Of a stretch of DNA of 64,000 bases, positions 34,821 through 45,408 are shown piece by piece. This stretch comes from SZAS-103 sp038216155 (GTDB lineage Bacteria > Pseudomonadota > Gammaproteobacteria > Xanthomonadales > Xanthomonadaceae): the NCBI GenBank assembly GCA_038216155.1, contig JBBQQH010000008.1:3218-67217 (forward strand), given 5' to 3'. Below the pieces are notes generated by a model. That model was not told the origin of the DNA. It did not search any database and saw only the letters and a program-made list of their open reading frames with translations. A program made the translations under genes and the position numbers. The stretch's first letter is position 1; each line of letters begins with the position of its first letter.

Positions 34821-35279
34821 ATGATCCTCATCCTTGTGCATGTGTTGTACGTCCTCGTCGCAATCTCGATGACCGTGTTGATCCTGATGCAACGCGGCAC
34901 TGGCGCCGCTGCTGGCGGCGGGTTCGGCGGCGGCGCGTCGGCCACCGTATTCGGCTCGCGTGGCTCGTCCAACTTCCTGTCCAAGGCCACCAAATGGCTT
35001 GCGGTGGTGTTTTTCCTGATCGCGATGGGTTTGGCGATGTATGCCAGCAACCCGCACACCAAGGCAGTGCCCGCCGCCGACCTCGGTGTGATGGGTTCGG
35101 TGCCGAACGCACCGGTCGAAGGCGGGAAAACGGCGCCGATCGTGCCTGGTAGCAACGTGCCCGCGGTACCAGCGCAGAACCAGACGCCTGCGCCGCCGGC
35201 AATCCAGACACCGCCAGCCTCCGGCACGGTGCCCACCGCACCGCCCGCAATGCCGCCGGGGGACAACAAAGGCGGTTGA
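34821..35279 (+). CDS. secG: Preprotein translocase subunit SecG
   Basis: SecG is the small third subunit of the SecYEG channel. The 152-residue protein has two membrane helices (ILILVHVLYVLVAISMTVLI and WLAVVFFLIAMGLAMYASN). Between them is the family loop LMQRGTGAAAGGGFGGGASA to TVFGSRGSSNFLSKATKWL. A Pro/Ala-rich C-terminal tail of about 70 residues is longer than in E. coli but common in this order. It is followed by tRNA-Leu and the nuo operon. Confidence 0.95.
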   Translation: MILILVHVLYVLVAISMTVLILMQRGTGAAAGGGFGGGASATVFGSRGSSNFLSKATKWLAVVFFLIAMGLAMYASNPHTKAVPAADLGVMGSVPNAPVEGGKTAPIVPGSNVPAVPAQNQTPAPPAIQTPPASGTVPTAPPAMPPGDNKGG

Positions 35280-35287
35280 TCGCCTGC

Positions 35288-35293
35288 TACAAT
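35288..35293 (+). promoter_or_regulatory. Possible -10 box for tRNA-Leu (and nuo)
   Basis: TACAAT lies 37 bases before the tRNA-Leu 5' end, a good match to the sigma-70 -10 consensus. I do not find a convincing -35 box at the right distance, so this is tentative. Confidence 0.4.
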
Positions 35294-35329
35294 TTTACAG
35301 CTCGCACGCGAGCATCGTTGCAACGCATT

Positions 35330-35414
35330 GCCCAGATGGCGGAATTGGTAGACGCACTACCTTGAGGTGGTAGCGACTTCGGTCGTGGGGGTTCGAGTCC
35401 CCCTTTGGGCACCA
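35330..35414 (+). tRNA. tRNA-Leu (anticodon GAG)
   Basis: The 85-base sequence starts GCCCAGATGGCGGAATTGGT and ends in the encoded CCA. The acceptor GCCCAGA pairs with TTTGGGC (one G-T pair). The anticodon stem CTACC/GGTAG encloses the loop TTGAGGT with anticodon GAG. A long variable arm (CGACTTCGGTCG) and T-loop GTTCGAGTC complete a class II leucine tRNA. nuoA starts 27 bases downstream with no terminator between. Confidence 0.97.
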
Positions 35415-35441
35415 GTTAAAGATCGAAAACAAGGACAACTC

Positions 35442-35798
35442 GTGCTGGGCGAATATCTGCCGGTTCTGCTGTTCCTGATTGTCTCAAGCGGTATCGGCGT
35501 GGCCCTGCTCTTGGTCGGCTGGCTGCTTGGCCCCAAGCGTCCCAATGCCGAGAAGGACTCGCCTTACGAGTGCGGTTTCGAGGCGTTCGAGGACGCGCGG
35601 ATGAAATTCGACGTCCGTTATTACCTGATCGCAATCCTGTTTATCGTTTTCGATCTGGAAATCGCGTTTGTGTTTCCGTGGGCAACGATTTTCCGCAGCC
35701 TAGGCACCTTCGGCCTGGTTGAGATGGGCATCTTCATCGCGCTGCTGCTGTTGGGCTTTGGCTACGTGTGGAAGAAAGGGGCGTTGGAGTGGGAATAA
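35442..35798 (+). CDS. nuoA: NADH-quinone oxidoreductase subunit A
   Basis: NuoA is a small membrane subunit of complex I at the junction with the peripheral arm. Starting from the GTG at 35442 it is 118 residues with three helices (LPVLLFLIVSSGIGVALLLV and others). The signature loop SPYECGFEAFEDARMKFDVR precedes YYLIAILFIVFDLEIAFVFP. An apparent longer frame upstream overlaps the tRNA-Leu and is not used. The gene ends inside the start of nuoB. Confidence 0.95.
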   Translation: MLGEYLPVLLFLIVSSGIGVALLLVGWLLGPKRPNAEKDSPYECGFEAFEDARMKFDVRYYLIAILFIVFDLEIAFVFPWATIFRSLGTFGLVEMGIFIALLLLGFGYVWKKGALEWE

Positions 35799-36328
35799 CG
35801 AGTTTCCAGAATCCCGAGCCAATCGGTCGCGTCGACGATATCCTGCGGCCCGAGGGCGACAATCCCCTGATCGAACGCGGTTTTGCCGTCACTAGCGCGG
35901 ATGCGCTGATCAACTGGGCGCGCACCGGATCGATGTGGCCGATGACGTTCGGCTTGGCCTGCTGCGCGGTGGAGATGATGCACGCGGGCGCAGCGCGGCT
36001 TGACCTAGATCGCTATGGCGTGGTCTTTCGCCCATCGCCGCGACAGTCAGATGTGATGATCGTGGCCGGAACTCTGGTCAACAAGATGGCGCCGGCGCTG
36101 CGTAAGGTCTACGACCAGATGCCCGATCCGAAGTGGGTGATCTCGATGGGCAGCTGCGCCAATGGCGGCGGCTATTACCATTACTCCTACGCGGTGGTCC
36201 GTGGCTGCGATCGGATCGTGCCGGTCGATGTGTACGTGCCCGGCTGCCCGCCGACCGCCGAGGCGCTGATCTGGGGCATCTTGCAGTTGCAAAAGAAAAT
36301 TCGTCGCACCAACACGATTGCCCGCTGA
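35789..36328 (+). CDS. nuoB: NADH-quinone oxidoreductase subunit B
   Basis: NuoB holds cluster N2, the last Fe-S cluster before quinone. The 179-residue product from the GTG at 35789 shows GLACCAVEMMHAGAARLDLD with the tandem Cys, SMGSCANGGGYYHYSY and VPGCPPTAEALIWGI, supplying the four ligands. It overlaps nuoA by ten bases. A start 21 bases upstream is possible but adds residues not seen in relatives. Confidence 0.96.
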   Translation: MGITSFQNPEPIGRVDDILRPEGDNPLIERGFAVTSADALINWARTGSMWPMTFGLACCAVEMMHAGAARLDLDRYGVVFRPSPRQSDVMIVAGTLVNKMAPALRKVYDQMPDPKWVISMGSCANGGGYYHYSYAVVRGCDRIVPVDVYVPGCPPTAEALIWGILQLQKKIRRTNTIAR

Positions 36329-36336
36329 ATCCGACC

Positions 36337-37197
36337 GTGACCAACGCTACCGACAGCATGATCGAGCGCCTGCGCAGCCATTTTGGCGAGCGTGTGTTGG
36401 CGCTTGAGTCCGCGCATGGTGAAGTCACGTTGGAACTCGCGCCAGCCGAATGGCTCGGCGCTGCGCAGGAGTTGCGCGACGCCCTCGGTTTCGAAATTGC
36501 GATCGATCTGTGCGGCGTGGATTACCTCAGCTACGGTCAGGACGAGTGGGAGACTGCCGATGCGACTTCGGGCGGATTCTCCCGGGGCGTCGAGGGCAAT
36601 GGACCCGGGCGCTTTGCGTGGAGTGAACGACCGAGCGCGGAAAGCGTTCCAGAACCGCACGTCAATATCGCTGGCGCGTCGGGTTCGGATGACGGCATCC
36701 CGACTCCGGCGATGGTGCCGGCCGACAAACCGCGTTTTGCTGTCGTGCTGCATCTGTTGTCGATCCAGCACAACGTGAGATTGCGCGTGCGTTGCCACTG
36801 TGCCGATCCGGTGATGCCGGTCGTCCATTCACTGACCTCGGTGTGGCCGGGGCTGAACTGGTTCGAGCGCGAAACCTTCGACCTGTTCGGCATTTTGTTC
36901 GATGGGCATCCGGATTTGCGTCGCCTGCTCACCGATTACGGTTTCGTCGGACATCCGTTCCGCAAGGATTTTCCACTGATCGGCAATGTCGAAGTGCGTT
37001 ACGACAGCGAACAACAGCGCGTGTTGTACGAACCGGTGACATCGGTGGTGCCGCGCGTATTGGTGCCGCGAGTGATCCGCGACGATTCGCGCTGGCAGCA
37101 GGCTGCCAACGAGCGTCCCATTCCAGCCAATCCGACTCCGCCGCCGCCGATGGCGACGCTGACGGACCCGTCGGCAGGCAAGGGCAAGGGCGCCTGA
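36337..37197 (+). CDS. nuoC: NADH-quinone oxidoreductase subunit C
   Basis: The 286-residue product from the GTG at 36337 carries the 30-kDa subunit domain. N-terminal segments are LGFEIAIDLCGVDYLSYGQD and VVLHLLSIQHNVRLRVRC; the signature is WFERETFDLFGILFDGHPDL then GFVGHPFRKDFPL. A variable insert of about 50 residues (around residues 70-125) and a Pro-rich tail make it longer than the E. coli domain, as in relatives. It is separate from nuoD, not fused. Confidence 0.95.
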   Translation: MTNATDSMIERLRSHFGERVLALESAHGEVTLELAPAEWLGAAQELRDALGFEIAIDLCGVDYLSYGQDEWETADATSGGFSRGVEGNGPGRFAWSERPSAESVPEPHVNIAGASGSDDGIPTPAMVPADKPRFAVVLHLLSIQHNVRLRVRCHCADPVMPVVHSLTSVWPGLNWFERETFDLFGILFDGHPDLRRLLTDYGFVGHPFRKDFPLIGNVEVRYDSEQQRVLYEPVTSVVPRVLVPRVIRDDSRWQQAANERPIPANPTPPPPMATLTDPSAGKGKGA

Positions 37198-37198
37198 C

Positions 37199-38452
<1,254 letters not shown>

Positions 38453-38471
38453 TGCGGCAGGGATCCACAGC

Positions 38472-39038
38472 ATGAAGCCGACCAACACCTATCCCGTCGC
38501 GCGCGAGGTCGACCCGATGGTCGCGCTCAGCGATGGCACGCGCGAGCACATCGATCACTGGGTAGCGAAATTTCCACCCGATCGCAAGCGCTCGGCGGTG
38601 ATTCAGGGCTTGTTTGCCGCGCAGGAACAAAACGGCGGCTGGCTGTCGGACGAACTGGTCGCCGCAGTCGGGAAATATCTCGACATTCCTGTGGTCTGGG
38701 CCTACGAGGTGGCGACGTTTTATTCGATGTTCGAGCTGCGCAAGGTCGGCCGCAACAACGTCGCCATCTGCACCAACATCAGCTGCTGGCTCAACGGCGC
38801 CGAGGACATCGTGCGTCATTGCGAAAAGAAATATGGCATCGCGCTGGGCGAATCCAGCAGCGACGGCCGCGTCTATCTCAAGCAGGAAGAAGAGTGCCTG
38901 GCCGCCTGCGCCGGCGCGCCGATGATGGTGGTCAACGGCCACTATCATGAACACCTGACGATCGAGAAAGTCGACGCGATCCTCGATGCGCTGCCCGCGA
39001 CTGGCGGCGGCGACACCCTGGCCCATGACGGACATTGA
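38472..39038 (+). CDS. nuoE: NADH-quinone oxidoreductase subunit E
   Basis: NuoE is the 24-kDa thioredoxin-like subunit that carries the [2Fe-2S] cluster N1a. The 188-residue product has an N-terminal helical bundle (RSAVIQGLFAAQEQNGGWLS) and the ligand pairs CTNISCWLNGAED and EECLAACAGAPMMVVNGHYH. It begins 19 bases after nuoD. Confidence 0.96.
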   Translation: MKPTNTYPVAREVDPMVALSDGTREHIDHWVAKFPPDRKRSAVIQGLFAAQEQNGGWLSDELVAAVGKYLDIPVVWAYEVATFYSMFELRKVGRNNVAICTNISCWLNGAEDIVRHCEKKYGIALGESSSDGRVYLKQEEECLAACAGAPMMVVNGHYHEHLTIEKVDAILDALPATGGGDTLAHDGH

Positions 39039-39046
39039 GGACTGAC

Positions 39047-40360
39047 ATGGCGACCGGCCCGCTGCCGCAGGAACACAACGTGTGCTTCACCACGCTGCAT
39101 TTTGATCAGCCGTGGACGTACGAAAATTATTTGAAGACGGGCGGCTATTCGGCGTGGAAAAAAATCCTCGACGAAAAGATCGCGCCTGCCGACGTGATCG
39201 AGATGGTCAAGGCCTCGGGCTTGCGCGGACGTGGCGGCGCGGGGTTTCCGACCGGGCTGAAGTGGAGCTTCATGCCGAAAGGCCCGGGCGCGCAGAAATA
39301 CATCCTGTGTAATTCTGACGAATCCGAACCCGGCACCTGCAAGGATCGCGACATCCTGCGCTTCAATCCGCATGCGGTGATCGAAGGCATGGCGATTGCG
39401 TGCTACGCGACCGGTTCGACGGTTGCCTACAACTACCTGCGTGGCGAATTCCATCACGAGCCATTCGAGCGGCTCGAACAGGCGCTGACCGAAGCCTACG
39501 AAAAGGGCTGGCTCGGCAAGGACATCCAGGGTTCCGGCGTCGATGTCGACATGCACACCGCGCTTGGCGCGGGCGCCTACATCTGTGGTGAAGAAACCGC
39601 GCTGATGGAATCGCTGGAAGGCAAGAAGGGACAGCCGCGATTCAAGCCGCCATTTCCTGCGAATTTCGGATTATTCGGCCGGCCAACCACAATCAACAAC
39701 ACCGAGACGTTTGCCTCGGTGCCGACGATCGTGCGCAACGGCGCCGACTGGTTCTTGAATCTGGGCAAGCCCAACAATGGTGGCGCCAAGATTTTTTCGG
39801 TCTCCGGTCATGTCGCCAAGCCGGGCAATTACGAGGTTCGCCTCGGAATGTCGTTTGCCGATCTTTTGGAGCTGGCGGGCGGCATCCGCGCTGGGCACAC
39901 GCTCAAGGCTGTGATTCCGGGTGGTTCATCGATGCCAGTGCTGCCGGGCGAGACGATGATGCAACTCACGATGGATTACGACGCGCTGCAAAAGGCCGGG
40001 TCTGGCCTGGGTTCGGGCGCGGTGATCGTGATGGACGAAACCACCTGCATGGTCCGGGCGTGCCATCGCATTTCGCGGTTCTATTACGCCGAATCCTGCG
40101 GCCAGTGCACGCCGTGTCGCGAAGGCACCGGCTGGATGTATCGCATGCTGACACGGATTGTCGAAGGCAAGGCAACGCTCGACGACCTCGCGATGCTGAA
40201 GGCGTCCGCCGGCCAGATCGAAGGTCACACCATCTGCGCATTCGGCGAAGCGGCGGCCTGGCCGGTGCAGGGTTTCCTGCGTCACTACTGGCACGAGTTC
40301 GAGTATTTCATCCGCAATGGCCGCTCGATCGTGGATGAAAAGATGGAAGTGGCCGCATGA
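39047..40360 (+). CDS. nuoF: NADH-quinone oxidoreductase subunit F
   Basis: NuoF oxidises NADH, using FMN and cluster N3. The 437-residue product shows GLRGRGGAGFPTGLKWSFMP (NADH/FMN loop), NSDESEPGTCKDRDILRFNP, GAYICGEETALMESLEGKKG and the cluster ligands ESCGQCTPCREGTGWMYRML with a distant Cys in EGHTICAFGEAA. nuoG follows after 100 bases, the widest gap in the operon. Confidence 0.97.
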   Translation: MATGPLPQEHNVCFTTLHFDQPWTYENYLKTGGYSAWKKILDEKIAPADVIEMVKASGLRGRGGAGFPTGLKWSFMPKGPGAQKYILCNSDESEPGTCKDRDILRFNPHAVIEGMAIACYATGSTVAYNYLRGEFHHEPFERLEQALTEAYEKGWLGKDIQGSGVDVDMHTALGAGAYICGEETALMESLEGKKGQPRFKPPFPANFGLFGRPTTINNTETFASVPTIVRNGADWFLNLGKPNNGGAKIFSVSGHVAKPGNYEVRLGMSFADLLELAGGIRAGHTLKAVIPGGSSMPVLPGETMMQLTMDYDALQKAGSGLGSGAVIVMDETTCMVRACHRISRFYYAESCGQCTPCREGTGWMYRMLTRIVEGKATLDDLAMLKASAGQIEGHTICAFGEAAAWPVQGFLRHYWHEFEYFIRNGRSIVDEKMEVAA

Positions 40361-40460
40361 GCGCGGCGTGTTTCCATAACCCCTATTGTTCGCGCGCAGG
40401 GTGCGCCAACGATCTTCCCCTAGACTCAACGGGATCGCTCTACATGGCAGGAGGCGTGCG

Positions 40461-42746
40461 ATGAGCGCTCAGCCGACCTCAATTGCCGCACCCGCGCCTG
40501 AGGGCATGGTTAACATCAGTATCGACGGCGTGCCGATGCACGCGCCGAAGGGATCGATGATCATTCAAGCCGCCGACAAGGCCGGCATCGCGATTCCGCG
40601 CTTCTGCTATCACGACAAACTGGCAATCGCGGCTAACTGCCGGATGTGCCTGGTCGAGGTCGAGAAGATGCCCAAGCCTGCACCGGCCTGCGCCACGCCG
40701 GTGATGGACGGCATGAGCGTGCTCACGCAAAGCAAGCGCGCACTGGATTCGCAACGCAACGTGATGGAATTCCTGCTGATCAACCACCCGCTCGATTGCC
40801 CGATCTGCGACCAAGGCGGCGAATGCGAATTGCAGGACCTCTCGCTCGGCTACGGTCGCTCGGTTAGCCGCTTCTCCGAACGAAAGCGCGTGGTCGCCGA
40901 CGAGGATCTCGGTCCGCTGGTGTCCAGCGACATGACGCGTTGCATCCAGTGCACGCGCTGCATCCGCGTGACTGCCGAGATTGCCGGCACCTACGAGCTC
41001 GGCGGCATGTATCGCGGCGAAGGGCTTGAGATCGGAACCTACGACGGCAAGCCATTGACCACCGAACTGTCCGGCAACGTGATTGACGTTTGTCCAGTCG
41101 GCGCACTGACCAACAAAGTGTTTCGCTTCCGTGCTCGACCGTGGGAATTGATCGCGCGCGAATCGATCGGCTATCACGATGCACTCGGTTCCAATTAGTA
41201 CTTGCATCTGCGTCGCGGCGACGTGCTGCGCACGGTGCCGCGCGACAACGAGGCGATCAACGAATGCTGGTTGTCCGATCGCGACCGCTATTCACATCAA
41301 GGTTTGACAGCGGACGATCGAGCGCGCAAGCCGCTGGTGCGCGACGGCGACAAGGCCGGCGAATCAACCTGGCGCGAAACCGACTGGGATGAAGCGCTCG
41401 AGCGCGCTGCGGAAATCCTGCAAGCCAACAATGGCGATGCGCTTGGCGTGCTGGTGCATCCGGCGATCTCGAACGAGGAGGGCGCACTGCTGTCGCGGCT
41501 GGCAAGAGGCCTCGATTGCAACAATATTGATCACCGCATCCGCATTGCGGACTTTTCCGATGCTTCGGTCGCCGAACCATTCGAACTCGCCGTTGCGGAA
41601 ATCGAGCACGCCGATGCGATCGTGCTGGTTGGCTGCAATCCGCGTCTGGAAATGCCGCTGCTAGCCCACCGCATTCGCAAGGCAGCCAAGAACGGCGCCA
41701 AGGTTTTCACCATCAATTCGGTCGACTTCGATTTGCTGCATGACCAAGCCGAACGCCGTGTCGTGCTTCCATCGCAACTCGCGGCGGCATTGCAGGCGAT
41801 CGCAGATGGCGATGACGATATCGCGGACGTGCTGGAAGACTGCAAGAACGTGGTGATTGTGCTCGGCGAAATGGTCGAGACACATCCGCAAGCCTCGCGT
41901 ATCCGCGCCGCTGCACGAGCGCTGGCCGCTGCCACTGGCGCGAAAATCAATCGACTCCCGCAGGGTGCAAACGCAATTGGTTTGGCGCGTCACGACGTGT
42001 TGCCTAACGACGGCGGACGCGATGCTAACGCGATGCTGGCGCAGCCGCGTGACGCGTATCTGATCTATGGCATCGAGCCGGGTCTGGATTTTGCCGCCAC
42101 TCTGGCGGCACGCAAGGCGTTGTCGAACGCGCAAGTGGTCGCCTTCAGCCATTTCGCCTGCGAGTCGACGCGCTCGGTCGCCGATGTGATCTTGCCGATC
42201 GGTCTGTTGCCGGAAATCGAGGCGACCTTGGTCAACGTCGATGGCTTCGCGCAGTCCGCCGCCAGTGGCGGCAAGTTGCCGGACGATGCGCGCCCGGGCT
42301 GGCGTGTGTTACGTGCACTCGGTGGCGGCATGCAGTTGCCGGGCTTCGAGTTCACGGATCTTGCTGGTTTGCGCGCAGGGATCACCGAAAACTCAATCGC
42401 ATCCGGTAACGGATTGGCGCCGATGCCCGCCAATGAAAGCGGGCAGGGGCTGGAACGCGTCACCACCAGTCCGATCTATCGCACCGACAGCGTGCTGCGT
42501 CGTGCGAGCGCGTTGCAGGCGCATCCACTCACACGGGAGCCATGTATCGCAATGCATCCGGACGATGCGAAAGCAGCAGGTCTTGCCGATGGCGAGATGG
42601 CCAACGTCAGCGATGCCAATGGCGCTGCGACTCTGCCGGTTGAGCTGTCATCGAATATTGCGAAGGGCGCGGTCTGGATCGAGTCCTTCCATGGCGCCAC
42701 CGCGCCGCTGGCGATCGATGGCCTGCTGACGGTGACCCGCGCATGA
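40461..42746 (+). pseudogene. nuoG: NADH-quinone oxidoreductase subunit G, interrupted by an in-frame TAG
   Basis: NuoG is the 75-kDa Fe-S subunit. The first 245 codons after the ATG at 40461 (GGAGG upstream) encode the ferredoxin-like domain with CYHDKLAIAANCRMCLVEVE, HPLDCPICDQGGECELQD and TRCIQCTRCIRVTAE, then RARPWELIARESIGYHDALG. A TAG at 41196-41198 follows Asn in the very conserved GYHDALGSN segment. The same frame continues YLHLRRGDVLRTVPRDNEAI through the molybdopterin-oxidoreductase-like domain to 42746. Only this one codon breaks the 761-residue protein; TTG to TAG is the simplest change. The 3' end overlaps nuoH normally. Confidence 0.88.
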
Positions 42747-43819
42747 CCTTGTTCGATCCCATCCGCGATTTGTTCCTGCACTTCGGCGTCACCGGGCTGC
42801 TGGCGTGGACGGTGGTCAAGATTCTCGCGATCTGCCTGCCGGTGATCGTCGCGGTCGCGTTCTACGTGTTGTGGGAACGCAAGTTGATCGGCTGGATGCA
42901 CGTGCGCCACGGGCCGAGCTATGTTGGCTTCGGCGGCTTGCTGCAGTCGTTCGCCGACGTGTTCAAGATGCTGTTCAAGGAAACCGTGATTCCGTCGGTG
43001 TCGCAGCCATTCCTGTTCCGACTCGCCCCAGTACTTGCCTTGGCGCCTTCGCTGGCCGCGTGGGCAGTGGTGCCATTCGATGACGCGCTGGTGTTGTCCA
43101 ACGCAAATGCCGGCCTGCTGTATCTGCTGGCGATGACCTCGATGGGCGTGTACGGCATCATCCTCGCCGGCTGGGCGTCGAACTCGAAGTACGCCTTCCT
43201 CGGTGCGATGCGTTCGGCCGCGCAAGTGGTGAGCTATGAGATCGCGATGGGCTTCTCGCTGGTCGGCGTGCTGGTCGCGGCAGGCAGTTTGAATTTGTCC
43301 GATATCGTGCATGCGCAAGCTGGCAATGGCGGCATGCTGGAATGGTTTTTCATTCCGCTGTTCCCGCTATTCCTGATCTATTTCATTTCGGGCGTGGCCG
43401 AAACCAATCGCGCGCCGTTCGACGTGGCAGAAGGCGAGAGCGAGATCGTTGCTGGTTTCCACGTCGAGTATTCCGGTTCGGCATTCGCGATCTTTTTCCT
43501 CGCCGAATACGCGAACATGATCCTGGTCAGCTTTCTGGTGCCGATCCTGTTCCTCGGTGGTTGGCTGTCGCCGATCCCGCACTCTTGGGTCTCAGGCATT
43601 CCGATTGTGTCTGTGGTTCTGGGCAATGGCTGGTGGTGGTTATTAGCCAAGGTATTCTTCTTCGCCAGTGCTTTCGTCTGGTTTCGCGGCACGTTTCCGC
43701 GCTATCGCTACGACCAGATCATGCGGCTGGGCTGGAAGGTTTTCATACCGATCTCCATTGTCTGGATTTTTGTGGCCGCGCTTGCGGTGCACTTCCACTG
43801 GTTTGTCGCCGGAGCCTGA
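42743..43819 (+). CDS. nuoH: NADH-quinone oxidoreductase subunit H
   Basis: NuoH is the membrane subunit that contacts the quinone tunnel. The 358-residue protein has about eight helices. It includes YVLWERKLIGWMHVRHGPSY, the acidic E-loop region SGVAETNRAPFDVAEGESEI with VAGFHVEYSGSAFAIFFLAE, and a C-terminal FPRYRYDQIMRLGWKVFIP. Its ATG overlaps the nuoG stop (ATGA). Confidence 0.97.
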   Translation: MTLFDPIRDLFLHFGVTGLLAWTVVKILAICLPVIVAVAFYVLWERKLIGWMHVRHGPSYVGFGGLLQSFADVFKMLFKETVIPSVSQPFLFRLAPVLALAPSLAAWAVVPFDDALVLSNANAGLLYLLAMTSMGVYGIILAGWASNSKYAFLGAMRSAAQVVSYEIAMGFSLVGVLVAAGSLNLSDIVHAQAGNGGMLEWFFIPLFPLFLIYFISGVAETNRAPFDVAEGESEIVAGFHVEYSGSAFAIFFLAEYANMILVSFLVPILFLGGWLSPIPHSWVSGIPIVSVVLGNGWWWLLAKVFFFASAFVWFRGTFPRYRYDQIMRLGWKVFIPISIVWIFVAALAVHFHWFVAGA

Positions 43820-43822
43820 GTC

Positions 43823-44326
43823 ATGAAAACCGCTCCCCTCCAGCGCGTCGTCAGCTTCTTCCGCAGCTTGCTGCTGCTGGAACTGCTGGCCGGCATGTGG
43901 CTGACGCTGAAATACGTGTTCAAGCCCAAGTACACGATGATCTATCCGATGGAAAAGATCCCGCAGTCGCCGCGTTTTCGAGGTCTGCACGCGCTGCGTC
44001 GCTACCCGAACGGCGAGGAACGCTGCATCGCCTGCAAGTTGTGCGAGGCAGTGTGTCCGGCGCTGGCGATCACCATCGATTCGGCGCCACGCGAGGACGG
44101 CACGCGCCGTACCACGCGCTATGACATCGATCTATTCAAGTGTATTTATTGCGGATTTTGCGAGGAAAGCTGCCCGGTTGATTCGATCGTCGAGACCCAC
44201 ATTCACGAATACCATTTCGAGCACCGGGGGGAGAACATCGTAACCAAGTCGCAACTGTTGGCGATCGGAGACCGGCTCGAAGCCGAGATTGCCGAACGTC
44301 GCGCGATCGACGCCCCGTACAAGTGA
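43823..44326 (+). CDS. nuoI: NADH-quinone oxidoreductase subunit I
   Basis: NuoI carries clusters N6a and N6b. The 167-residue protein has an amphipathic N-terminus (FFRSLLLLELLAGMWLTLKY) and two [4Fe-4S] motifs (ERCIACKLCEAVCPALAITI and FKCIYCGFCEESCPVDSIVE). It begins 3 bases after nuoH and is followed by 69 non-coding bases before nuoJ. Confidence 0.97.
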   Translation: MKTAPLQRVVSFFRSLLLLELLAGMWLTLKYVFKPKYTMIYPMEKIPQSPRFRGLHALRRYPNGEERCIACKLCEAVCPALAITIDSAPREDGTRRTTRYDIDLFKCIYCGFCEESCPVDSIVETHIHEYHFEHRGENIVTKSQLLAIGDRLEAEIAERRAIDAPYK

Positions 44327-44395
44327 TGACGCACTGATGCCACACATGCACATCCAATTTCATCACGGCCGACTTTCGTACGGTGAGACGCGCGC

Positions 44396-45070
44396 ATGAG
44401 CTATCAGGCACTCGCGTTCAATATATTTGCCACGGTCACGGTGCTGGCCGCGCTGGGCGTGATCGGCGTGAAGAATTCGGTGCACGCCGCGCTGCTGCTG
44501 GTGCTGACCTTCTTCTCGGTCGCCTGCCTGTGGTTGCTGGCGCAGGCAGAATTCCTCGGGCTGGTGTTGATCCTGGTCTACGTGGGCGCGGTGATGGTGC
44601 TGTTCCTGTTCGTGGTGATGATGCTGGACATCAACACAGAACCTCTGCGCGAGGGGTTTGCCCGCTTCCTGCCGGCTGCGTTGCTGGTCGCTGCGGTGAT
44701 GGCTGGCGAGATGCTCACGCTGCTGGGCTTGCACAACTTCCAGCAACCACTGGATTCGCCCGATCCCGCAGCCGTCGCGGGCATGAGCAACACGCAATGG
44801 GTTTCGCAGGCGCTGTTCTCGCAGTACACATTGCCGTTCGAGATTGCCGCGTTGATCCTCACCGTCGCAGTGGTCGCAGCGGTGCTGCTGACCTTGCGTC
44901 GGCGCCCGGGCACCAAGCATCAGAGCCCGTCGTGGCAGGTCAGCGTGCGTGCCAAGGACCGCATGCGGATTGTGACGATGGCGAGCGAGAAAACGATTTC
45001 GACGGCGCCGCAAGACGCGCCCGATGCTGCAGCCGCGGACGCAGCCGACAAGGGAGAGGCCAAGCCATGA
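44396..45070 (+). CDS. nuoJ: NADH-quinone oxidoreductase subunit J
   Basis: The 224-residue membrane subunit has five helices with the characteristic FLGLVLILVYVGAVMVLFLF (the pi-bulge helix). It has a longer hydrophilic C-terminal tail (from about residue 175, Ala/Asp/Lys-rich) than E. coli NuoJ. Its stop overlaps the nuoK start. Confidence 0.95.
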   Translation: MSYQALAFNIFATVTVLAALGVIGVKNSVHAALLLVLTFFSVACLWLLAQAEFLGLVLILVYVGAVMVLFLFVVMMLDINTEPLREGFARFLPAALLVAAVMAGEMLTLLGLHNFQQPLDSPDPAAVAGMSNTQWVSQALFSQYTLPFEIAALILTVAVVAAVLLTLRRRPGTKHQSPSWQVSVRAKDRMRIVTMASEKTISTAPQDAPDAAAADAADKGEAKP

Positions 45071-45372
45071 TCCATCTGTCGCACTACCTGGTGCTGGCCG
45101 CGATCCTGTTCGCGATCAGCATTGCCGGCATCATCATCAATCGCAAGAACATCATCATCCTGCTGATGTCGATCGAGCTCATGCTGCTCGCGGTCAATAT
45201 CAATTTCGTCGCTTTCTCGCGCTTCTTCGGCGATGTCTCGGGGCAGGTGTTCGTGTTTTTTATCCTGACCGTGGCCGCCGCTGAATCGGCGATCGGGCTG
45301 GCGATTCTTGTGACGCTGTTCCGCAATCGCACCAGCATCAACGTCGCCGAAATCGACGATCTCAAACACTGA
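45067..45372 (+). CDS. nuoK: NADH-quinone oxidoreductase subunit K
   Basis: The 101-residue subunit has three helices with the two conserved membrane glutamates of the proton path: RKNIIILLMSIELMLLAVNI and FFILTVAAAESAIGLAILVT. The ATG overlaps the nuoJ stop by four bases; a longer open frame upstream lies inside nuoJ and is ignored. Confidence 0.96.
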   Translation: MIHLSHYLVLAAILFAISIAGIIINRKNIIILLMSIELMLLAVNINFVAFSRFFGDVSGQVFVFFILTVAAAESAIGLAILVTLFRNRTSINVAEIDDLKH

Positions 45373-45408
45373 TCCGCAGCCGATGATTTCCTTCCAGCCC
45401 ATGCAAAA

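Noticed and set aside
41196..41198. Recoding of TAG as an amino acid to explain the nuoG interruption
   Set aside because: No suppressor tRNA or special insertion element is visible, and only one such codon interrupts a gene here. The toxin is broken by TAA and the DUF2207 gene by a frameshift, so simple mutation or sequence error is more economical.
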